Shown here in pieces: positions 36,994 through 43,170 of a DNA stretch of 64,000 nucleotides. Location: contig NZ_KB892913.1 in the NCBI RefSeq assembly GCF_000373985.1, forward strand, positions 33,139 through 97,138. The letters are read 5' to 3'. Origin of the DNA: Desulfobacter curvatus DSM 3379 (GTDB taxonomy: Bacteria > Desulfobacterota > Desulfobacteria > Desulfobacterales > Desulfobacteraceae). Every line of letters begins with the position of its first letter. Position 1 is the stretch's first letter. The translations under genes and the position numbers were made by a program. The notes under the pieces are model-generated. The model saw only the letters and a program-made list of their open reading frames with translations, was not told the DNA's origin and did no database searches.

Positions 36994-37545
36994 CTAATTC
37001 ACTGAATAAACGCAAAGCCGCTGGGCAATCCGATCCTGGTTGACGGCAGCGTCCCTTACCGCAGCAGGGCGCTTGTTCTCGGAAATAATAAATTCAATGT
37101 GGCCGCACTCCTTGGTGATATCGGCAATGGCATGGTCCACATCGGCCTGGCTTGTGGTATGGGCAAATTTCAGGCCCAGTTCTGTGGCCTTCGCCTCGAA
37201 CGGCGATACATTTTTTGCCGCCGTTTCCTTAAAATCGGCGTACAGTTCTTCCTGGGTGGTGGAAAAAAATGAGGTTACATCATGGGTCAGATTAGCTGCA
37301 TTTACCGCAATAATGCCGTAATCCATGCGCTTGGCCATATCCAGGGCATACTCAACCATATCATCGGAAAACCGGCTTTCAAGGGTGGCAACCACCAGAT
37401 TTTTCCCTTCGTTTTCCTTGCACAACATGCACTGATCCCCATCTGTACCAGCATCGTTGCTATCGCAACGCTGGGAAAATTGAATCGGTTTTTCCGCATT
37501 GCCGTGTTTTTTACCAAGGTTTAATATTCTATTTAAAAACTGCAT
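36994..37545 (-). CDS. UspA-like universal stress protein
   Basis: A 183-residue protein. An N-terminal extension with CMLCKE is followed by a Usp-like alpha/beta domain (LVVATLESRFSDDMVEYALDMA; VDHAIADITKECGHIEFIISE). The glycine-rich ATP loop of classical UspA (G-x2-G-x9-G-S/T) is not seen, so it may not bind ATP. It is first in an operon with the micropeptide and SLC13 permease, a USP-transporter pairing known for anion permeases. GGAGGACAGTCGCGT precedes the ATG. A sigma-54 promoter lies about 60 bases upstream of the gene. Confidence 0.85.
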   Translation of the reverse strand: MQFLNRILNLGKKHGNAEKPIQFSQRCDSNDAGTDGDQCMLCKENEGKNLVVATLESRFSDDMVEYALDMAKRMDYGIIAVNAANLTHDVTSFFSTTQEELYADFKETAAKNVSPFEAKATELGLKFAHTTSQADVDHAIADITKECGHIEFIISENKRPAAVRDAAVNQDRIAQRLCVYSVN

Positions 37546-37603
37546 ACGCGACTGTCCTCCTTAATAAGTGTATTGGGTTTACCATCTTTGCTGGCAAATA
37601 ATG

Positions 37604-37619
37604 AGCAAGTTGCATACCA
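37604..37619 (-). promoter_or_regulatory. Sigma-54 promoter of the USP/SLC13 operon
   Basis: On the - strand TGGTAT-GCAAC-TTGCT has GG and GC exactly 10 bases apart. The -12 element is perfect and the -24 element has four of six bases. Transcription would start near 37594, about 50 bases before the USP ATG. Confidence 0.6.
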
Positions 37620-37696
37620 GTTTCCAAAAACCGTCTTAATTGCCTACACAGTGGGGCTTTTCACAGATTTCCCACCAGCCCTGCGCCGCCGGTTGT

Positions 37697-37711
37697 GTTG
37701 CAGAATGCAAT
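37697..37711. promoter_or_regulatory. Putative activator site GTTGCA-N3-TGCAAT
   Basis: GTTGCAGAATGCAAT is a near-perfect dyad, about 105-115 bases upstream of the predicted USP operon start. It is similar to the sites at 26240 and 37782. Confidence 0.5.
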
Positions 37712-37754
37712 ATTATTTAAAAATTATTATCAAAGCCTTATCTCGCGCTTGTTT

Positions 37755-37781
37755 ACAAACATTGCAATTGTCAATGTTTGT
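37755..37781. promoter_or_regulatory. Perfect 10-base inverted repeat
   Basis: ACAAACATTG (37755-37764) and CAATGTTTGT (37772-37781) are exact reverse complements around CAATTGT. It directly abuts the next GTTGCA-type site, so two proteins or a multimer could bind here. Confidence 0.5.
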
Positions 37782-37796
37782 GTTGCACAATGAAAC
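37782..37796. promoter_or_regulatory. Putative activator site GTTGCA-N3-TGAAAC
   Basis: GTTGCACAATGAAAC reads GTTTCATTGTGCAAC on the other strand, differing from the 26240 site only in the central bases. It lies about 125-140 bases upstream of the predicted start of the receiver-Lon transcript. Confidence 0.5.
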
Positions 37797-37895
37797 GATT
37801 CATCAGAGATTCATCTCTTACTTTGGGTTGATGTAAGGTGAAAAAGCCTTATGACTTCCCTTCTTAAGGAACCGCCGTACCCCAAATCAGGTATC

Positions 37896-37911
37896 AGGCA
37901 TGGTAATTGCT
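37896..37911 (+). promoter_or_regulatory. Sigma-54 promoter of the receiver-Lon gene
   Basis: AGGCAT-GGTAA-TTGCT has GG (37897-37898) and GC (37909-37910) exactly 10 bases apart, with a perfect -12 element. Transcription would start near 37922. Confidence 0.6.
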
Positions 37912-37974
37912 CTAAGCTAAAAAAAACTGAATAATTTTCAAATTTTGAAGTTCTTAGAAGAAAGGGCTGTCAGG

Positions 37975-40035
37975 GTGAAACGGATCTTTAAAAAAGAAGA
38001 AGAAACGCAGGTTGTTGATACGGGAGCAGAAGAAATTGCTGCGTTGCGCGAGGCCGTGCTGGAGCAAAAAATCCCGGCTGAAATTGAAAAAATTTTACTC
38101 AAAGAGGTGGACCGGCTTGAAAAGATCAATCCAAGTGCGGCCGAGTACACCATCGGGCTCAATCATATCGACTATGTGACCACCCTGCCCTGGAACCGAT
38201 ACACCCAGGACAATCTTGACATCCAGCGCGCGGAAAGAATCCTGAACTCCGACCATTATGGACTTGAAGAAATCAAGGAGCGAATCCTCGAACATCTGGC
38301 GGTCCGGCAAATGAAGCTGTCCCGGAAAAACACCATTCTTGTGGTGGATGATGAGCAGATCACCCGGATGAACCTGGAGCATGTCCTGTCCAAAGAGGGT
38401 TATGAGGTCAGCACGGCCGACGGCGGTACCCAGGCCCTGGAATTTTTAAAAGACAAAACCGTAGATCTTGTGATCACGGACCTTAAAATGGACAAAATTG
38501 ACGGTATGGCGCTTCTGGAACGTATAAAGGCCACAAGCCCCTCCACAGAAGTGATCATCATCTCCGGGTATGCCACGGTACTCACCGCCGTGGATGCCAT
38601 CAAGCGGGGCTCATTTCACTTTATTCCCAAGCCCCTTAAACTTGATAATATCCGGGAAACCGTCAAAAAGGCCCTGGGCAAAAAAACAGGGCTTGTGGAA
38701 GCCAAGGGGCCTGTGATCTGCTTTGCCGGTCCTCCGGGCACGGGAAAGACGTCACTTGGCAAGTCCATTGCCCAAAGCCTGGAACGTAAATTCGTCCGGA
38801 TCTCCCTGGCCGGCATAAAGGATGAAGCCGATATCAGGGGACACAGGCGCTCCTATGCCGGTGCCCTTGCCGGACGAATCATCCAGGAAATACGCCGGGC
38901 CGAATCTTTGAATCCCGTGCTCATGCTCGATGAAATCGATAAAATCGGACAGGATTTCAAAGGCGATCCTGCCTCGGCGCTGCTTGAGGTGCTGGACCCC
39001 CAGCAGAACTCGAAATTCATTGACCATTACCTGGACATTCCCTTTGACCTGTCCAAGGTGATGTTCATTGCAACGGCCAATATGGTGGCACGGATTCCAG
39101 GGCCGTTGCTTGACCGGTTTGAGGTGATATCCATGTCCGGATACACCATCGAAGAAAAAACACACATTGCCCAACGCCACCTGATTCCCCGGGCCAAGGA
39201 GGACACGGGACTTTCGGGATTCGACCTTGAATTTACGCAAAATGCGCTTTGTGCCATCATCAGGGAACACACCCGGGAGGCGGGATTACGGGGACTTGAA
39301 CGCCAAATTTCAGCCATCTGCCGCAAAATTGCCCGGCGGTATCTCAATACGCCCAATGCGTCCCGGAAAATAAAAATAGATGAAAATACCGTAGAAAAAC
39401 TTCTGGGGCCTGCCAGATACCACTATGAAATTGCAGGGGCACGGGACCGGGTGGGGTGCGCCACAGGCCTTGCCTGGACGGAAAGCGGCGGGGAAATCAT
39501 CTTTGTGGAGACCACGCGGATGATGGGAGCCGAACGTCTGATCCTCACCGGATATTTAGGCGAAATCATGAAGGAATCCGCCCAGGCCGCCTTAAGCTAC
39601 ATCCGCAGCCACACGGAACAATTGGGGCTGGCTGCAAACTTTTTCCAGGGCCGGGATATCCACGTTCATGTGCCGTCGGGGGCCATTCCCAAGGACGGTC
39701 CATCCGCCGGGATGACCATTGCCGTGGCGCTGGTTTCTCTGTTAAAGGATATTCCCTGTCCCCGGGATATGGCCATGACGGGAGAGGTAACCTTAAGCGG
39801 CAGAATCCTTCCTGTGGGCGGCATCCGTGAAAAACTGCTGGCAGCCAAAACCGCCGGAATCAAAACAGTCATTTTTCCTGCCAAAAACCAGGCTGAAATT
39901 GCAGCCATGGATGACACGCTCAAGCAGGGAATAAAAATCTTTACAGCAGGTGAACTGGACGAAGTAATCCGGCAGGTGTTGGGGCAAGCGGCCATTGATC
40001 AACCGGTGCCGGTGAAAAGCCCAATCGACGGATAG
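37975..40035 (+). CDS. Lon-type protease with inserted receiver domain, lacking the LON substrate domain
   Basis: A protein of about 686 residues. The N-terminal ~105 residues match only the helical segment just before the AAA+ module of LonA (PWNRYTQDNLDIQRAERIL, ILEHLAVRQ). The usual ~200-residue LON N-domain is missing. A complete receiver (about 118-235; acceptor Asp169 in ITDLKMDKIDG) is placed between LAVRQMKL and KGPVICFAGPPGTGKT, which are contiguous in ordinary Lon. AAA+ follows (Walker A Lys258, LDEIDKI). The S16 protease domain has the Ser577/Lys620 dyad in PKDGPSAG and REKLLAAK. ATP-dependent proteolysis gated by phosphorylation is the natural inference. GTG 37975 (AAAGGG 8 bases upstream) is preferred to TTG 37945. 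It has its own sigma-54 promoter. Confidence 0.9.
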   Translation: MKRIFKKEEETQVVDTGAEEIAALREAVLEQKIPAEIEKILLKEVDRLEKINPSAAEYTIGLNHIDYVTTLPWNRYTQDNLDIQRAERILNSDHYGLEEIKERILEHLAVRQMKLSRKNTILVVDDEQITRMNLEHVLSKEGYEVSTADGGTQALEFLKDKTVDLVITDLKMDKIDGMALLERIKATSPSTEVIIISGYATVLTAVDAIKRGSFHFIPKPLKLDNIRETVKKALGKKTGLVEAKGPVICFAGPPGTGKTSLGKSIAQSLERKFVRISLAGIKDEADIRGHRRSYAGALAGRIIQEIRRAESLNPVLMLDEIDKIGQDFKGDPASALLEVLDPQQNSKFIDHYLDIPFDLSKVMFIATANMVARIPGPLLDRFEVISMSGYTIEEKTHIAQRHLIPRAKEDTGLSGFDLEFTQNALCAIIREHTREAGLRGLERQISAICRKIARRYLNTPNASRKIKIDENTVEKLLGPARYHYEIAGARDRVGCATGLAWTESGGEIIFVETTRMMGAERLILTGYLGEIMKESAQAALSYIRSHTEQLGLAANFFQGRDIHVHVPSGAIPKDGPSAGMTIAVALVSLLKDIPCPRDMAMTGEVTLSGRILPVGGIREKLLAAKTAGIKTVIFPAKNQAEIAAMDDTLKQGIKIFTAGELDEVIRQVLGQAAIDQPVPVKSPIDG

Positions 40036-40060
40036 ATAAAGATGTCCGGCTACAAAACTT

Positions 40061-40119
40061 GGTGCCTGGCCTGGGAACAACTGCAGACATACAGCATATC
40101 AAACGTCTGGCCAGGCACC
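40061..40119 (+). repeat. 11-base inverted repeat with 37-base loop after the Lon gene
   Basis: GGTGCCTGGCC (40061-40071) and GGCCAGGCACC (40109-40119) are exact reverse complements. It lies 25 bases past the receiver-Lon stop and no T-run follows. It may be a transcript-end structure or a small mobile hairpin. Confidence 0.55.
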
Positions 40120-40181
40120 ATAAGGCAGTAAGCGGAAGATTTTTGACGACATCGTCACCTTTGATTCTGCCCATATTTCAC

Positions 40182-40655
40182 TCAGTCAATGATGATCACG
40201 GGTATGCCGTTCAAGGCGTGCATCACCCGCGAAGCGTTGCTGCCCATGAAAAAGTCCTTAATGCCTGAAGACGACCTTCGTCCCATGGCCACCAGACTAT
40301 ATTTTCCTTTTTGGGCTTCCTGAACAATGTCACTGGCGATATTTTTGTTCTGGGCCTCAATTTTGATGTGAATATTCTCTTTGGAAAACCCGGCATTAAT
40401 TAAAACATGCCTTGCAGCATCAAGGATTTCTTTCATCATAGCCTGGCGCCGTTCCTCCATCCGGCAAAACGCATTACGTTCTTTTTCGAAATAGGGTGTA
40501 AGGCTGGGACTGTCGAGCCCGCAGGCTGCCGCCGTATCCGGCACTACGTGAAACAGTGTGATCTCGTGCTCTTTATTTAAGTGTTCTGCGACAAAGGAAA
40601 CAGTATTTCCGGCACTGTCAGTGTCATCGAACGGAAGCAAGATTTTGGAATTCAT
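40182..40655 (-). CDS. Universal stress protein
   Basis: A 157-residue UspA-family protein: ILLPFDDTDSAGNTVSFVAEHL at the N-terminus and MGRRSSSGIKDFFMGSNASRVM at the C-terminus. The latter carries the ATP-binding G-x2-G-x9-G-S/N pattern (GRRSSSGIKDFFMGSNA), so ATP binding is plausible, unlike the other USP at 36994. AAAGGAGAAAATC before ATG 40655 decides the start. It converges with the receiver-Lon gene. Confidence 0.9.
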   Translation of the reverse strand: MNSKILLPFDDTDSAGNTVSFVAEHLNKEHEITLFHVVPDTAAACGLDSPSLTPYFEKERNAFCRMEERRQAMMKEILDAARHVLINAGFSKENIHIKIEAQNKNIASDIVQEAQKGKYSLVAMGRRSSSGIKDFFMGSNASRVMHALNGIPVIIID

Positions 40656-40805
40656 GATTTTCTCCTTTGAATTTATAGACACGTAGACGCTTCTTTTCAG
40701 CTTTGGGAATCGTATCGTTGCAATTCCCCATACCCAATATCGTAATGTTCCGGTGCAAAAGTGTAAATGCGGGAATTGCTGTATTTCTGCTGAGAATATA
40801 CCCCA

Positions 40806-40842
40806 GCCGATTATGGGCACAGCATGTTGTACCCACAATCGG
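40806..40842. repeat. Stem-loop between USP and ferredoxin genes
   Basis: GCCGATTATGGG and CCCACAATCGGC pair with one mismatch around a ~14-base loop. It lies just past the ferredoxin stop codon (- strand) but lacks a T-run in that direction. Confidence 0.45.
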
Positions 40843-40863
40843 CAGGAAAAAAAGACAGGTATT

Positions 40864-41586
40864 TCAGGGTAAGGGTTGGCCTGTGGTTGAAATGGTTACC
40901 CGGTGAACAGGAATACTCTTTCCGGATTTTTCCATGGCACAGTCAACAATCCATTTCATTTTTGAACAGCAGGGAACTTCCATGACCATCATGGTGATGC
41001 CCTGGATATTATTTTGGGCAAAAATATCTGCAAGCTTGTCAATATAGAGATCGGCATCATCAAATTTAGGACAGCCGAGCATGACGACCTTGCCTTTCAG
41101 ATAATCGGAATGAAACGATGGGGCGGCAACAGGAACGCAGTCGGCTGTGATCAGCAGGGTTGCATCTTTTAAAAAGGGCGCTGCGGCAGGGATCAGCCGA
41201 AGCTGCACCGGCCAGTGCCCCAGGGCTGAGCCGCCGGCAGATCCATCTGTCGCCGCCCCCATACCCGGTAACGGAGAGATGGGAAATGTTGTGACCTGCT
41301 GGGACGGGCACCCATTGGGTTTTGAGATCGTTGCGGACCTTTGCCTGTCAAGCCGTGCATGTACAGCCTGTTCATCATATTCGTCAGCCCGGCGCGCAAT
41401 GAGCTTAAGCGCGCCTCTGGGGCAATCGCCAAGACAGGCGCCAAGCCCGTCACAATACTTATCGCCAATAACCTTTGCCTTGCCGTCAATAATCTGAATG
41501 GCCCCTTCGGCACAGGAGGGTACGCAGTTGGCACAGCCGTCACACTTTTCTTCGTCTATCTCTATAATTTTACGGATAACTTTCAT
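40864..41586 (-). CDS. Two-cluster ferredoxin-domain protein
   Basis: A 240-residue protein with an N-terminal 2[4Fe-4S] ferredoxin region. The first motif is CDGCANCVPSC. The second is CDGLGACLGDCPRGAL, a CX5CX3CP variant of the usual CX2CX2C pattern. The C-terminal ~150 residues hold scattered cysteines (ITADC, LGCPKFDDAD, VPCCSKM) that could bind another cluster. It matches small iron-sulfur proteins common in strict anaerobes; partner unknown. It is divergent from an Fnr-family regulator gene with a perfect FNR box 80-93 bases before its ATG, so redox control by that regulator is likely. Confidence 0.85.
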   Translation of the reverse strand: MKVIRKIIEIDEEKCDGCANCVPSCAEGAIQIIDGKAKVIGDKYCDGLGACLGDCPRGALKLIARRADEYDEQAVHARLDRQRSATISKPNGCPSQQVTTFPISPLPGMGAATDGSAGGSALGHWPVQLRLIPAAAPFLKDATLLITADCVPVAAPSFHSDYLKGKVVMLGCPKFDDADLYIDKLADIFAQNNIQGITMMVMEVPCCSKMKWIVDCAMEKSGKSIPVHRVTISTTGQPLP

Positions 41587-41665
41587 GGGGCTTACCTTTT
41601 ATGATTAAAGTTTAAATTAAGTTTACATCTTGGTTTGAAGTTACTATAGAAAAAAAGGGAAAACC

Positions 41666-41679
41666 TTGATCTGAATCAA
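41666..41679. promoter_or_regulatory. Perfect FNR-type box
   Basis: TTGAT-CTGA-ATCAA matches the FNR consensus TTGAT-N4-ATCAA at all ten fixed positions. It lies between the divergent ferredoxin and Crp/Fnr-family genes, so it may control either or both, including autoregulation. Confidence 0.75.
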
Positions 41680-41764
41680 GCCGTTAAATTTTTGTTGATT
41701 TTTTTGCGGTTGTCCAGACAATCCAATTGAAACCATTGCTGAAAAACTTTTCCGGAGACCAAAC

Positions 41765-42463
41765 ATCGAACAGTATCTGCACATCATTCCCCTTTTTTCA
41801 GGACTGACGGAAGACCAGAGTGCGACTCTCGCCGCTTTGGCCAGTGAATTAACCGTAAACAAAGGCGAAATTATTTTCCAGGAAGGCGACCGGGGCGAAG
41901 GGTTTTACATTGTGGCAGCAGGAAAAATCAAAGTATTCAAAATGTCTTTTGAGGGGAAAGAGCAGATCCTGCACATATACGGCCCAGGCCATACATTCGG
42001 TGAGGTTCCGGTATTCCAGGGAACAAGCTTCCCGGCGTCTGCCATGGCCCTGGAACCCTCAACCATTCTTTTTCTGCCCAGACAAGCCTTTGTCCGGCAA
42101 ATTGGAAAATCCCCCGCCCTTGCCATGAACATGCTGGCAGACCTTTCCAGGCGCCTGAGGGAATTCACGGTTCAAATTGAAAATTTAAGTTTGAAGGAAG
42201 TGCCTGCCAGGCTTGCCGCTTATATTCTGACCCTGGCACGGGAAGAGAGCGTGCATTCACAAAAAGAACACCGGACGTCAACCAAGGTATCGTTGCCTGT
42301 TTCAAAGGTTCAACTGGCAAGCCTCATCGGCACAACCCCGGAGACCATTTCCCGTGTATTGAAAAAAATGGACCAGGCCGAATTTATCAAGGCGGATGGG
42401 AAAAAATTTTTGATTTTAGATCATGGGGGACTGGAAGAGTTATCCCATACCGGTCGCCTTTAG
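41765..42463 (+). CDS. Crp/Fnr-family transcription regulator
   Basis: A regulator of about 232 residues. The cyclic-nucleotide-type sensor domain (KGEIIFQEGDRGEGFYIVAAGKI, FGEVPVFQG) is followed by a long dimer helix and a C-terminal winged helix (QLASLIGTTPETISRVLKKM; the ETxSR of FNR recognition helices is present). FNR's cluster cysteines are absent from the N-terminus. The family usually begins a few residues before PLFSGL, which falls upstream of the first ordinary start (TTG 41837). ATC 41765, with GGAG 7 bases before it, fits. The frame is open from 41699 and has no ATG, GTG or TTG before 41837. It overlaps the convergent PPTase gene by 24 bases. Confidence 0.85.
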   Translation: MEQYLHIIPLFSGLTEDQSATLAALASELTVNKGEIIFQEGDRGEGFYIVAAGKIKVFKMSFEGKEQILHIYGPGHTFGEVPVFQGTSFPASAMALEPSTILFLPRQAFVRQIGKSPALAMNMLADLSRRLREFTVQIENLSLKEVPARLAAYILTLAREESVHSQKEHRTSTKVSLPVSKVQLASLIGTTPETISRVLKKMDQAEFIKADGKKFLILDHGGLEELSHTGRL

Positions 42464-43159
42464 AATTGGAACGGCCACCGAAAAAATAATTTTATCCCGC
42501 TGGTATGATTTTACAAAAGCGTCATCAACGGGGGCATGATTTTCATATAGTGTTTCATCCAGCCATTCGATTTTTTTTGCAGAATTTTTTAAACCGGTTC
42601 GCCGGTATTTAAGCACGGCTTCTTTGATGGTCCAGATTTTCAGGATGTTTTCAAGGTCTTCCCCGGCGTATGCACTCTGTTCTTTGTTGGAAAATCCGGC
42701 GTGTAAAAGGGCCGGGATATCCATAGGGATTATGGTCTCCATATCAACACCGATGGCATGGGCTTTTTTGCACAAAGCGGCCAGGGCGTAATCCCCTGAA
42801 TGTGAGATGGATATGGCATAATCAAAGGCAGGGGCCAGGACGGGTGCCCCGGATGCGTCATTATGTATCTCAATGGCATCCGGGGACAGGCCTGTCTCCT
42901 GCATGACAAGATTTTTTACCGCCCATCGTCCGGCCAGTCGTTCCACCTGCTTTTTCAGGGCAAACAATTGATTCAGCTTATTGAGTTCGGCCGGGGAAAG
43001 CATGGGCCTTGCAAACTGATCCGGACAGAATCGGCAGCCGGGCCTGGTCTGGTAACCAGGCCCGACAGTTTGGGGTAATAACGCTTTGAGCATGTCCGGG
43101 ATGTGAACAAGGCAAAAATGGATGCCCTGTTCACGGAACAGCAGGTTCATGCGTTGCAT
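42440..43159 (-). CDS. Sfp-type 4'-phosphopantetheinyl transferase
   Basis: A 239-residue PPTase with the metal/CoA motifs GVDMETI and IWTIKEAVLK, and SISHSGDYA. It moves phosphopantetheine from CoA to carrier proteins. It starts 11 bases after the megasynthase stop on the same strand, so it is almost certainly that enzyme's activator, as pfaE is for PUFA synthases. ATG 43159 and ATG 43150 are both possible; no clear Shine-Dalgarno is seen, so coupling to the synthase is plausible. Confidence 0.92.
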   Translation of the reverse strand: MQRMNLLFREQGIHFCLVHIPDMLKALLPQTVGPGYQTRPGCRFCPDQFARPMLSPAELNKLNQLFALKKQVERLAGRWAVKNLVMQETGLSPDAIEIHNDASGAPVLAPAFDYAISISHSGDYALAALCKKAHAIGVDMETIIPMDIPALLHAGFSNKEQSAYAGEDLENILKIWTIKEAVLKYRRTGLKNSAKKIEWLDETLYENHAPVDDAFVKSYQRDKIIFSVAVPILKATGMG

Positions 43160-43170
43160 CTATACGGCCA

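Larger units (their letters stand above)
37546..37974. other. Divergent sigma-54 control region
   Basis: A 429-base gap between the USP operon (-) and the receiver-Lon gene (+). It contains a - strand sigma-54 promoter, a + strand sigma-54 promoter, two copies of GTTGCA-N3-TGMAAY and a perfect 10-base inverted repeat, each listed separately. I see no gene in it. Confidence 0.65.

Noticed and set aside
40720..40740. Sigma-54 promoter before the 40182 USP gene
   Set aside because: GG and GC are 11 bases apart, not 10, and no shared upstream motif was found.
42440..42463. Frameshift or misassembly at overlapping gene ends
   Set aside because: Both the regulator and the PPTase have complete C-termini; a similar 24-base convergent overlap occurs at 61704-61727.
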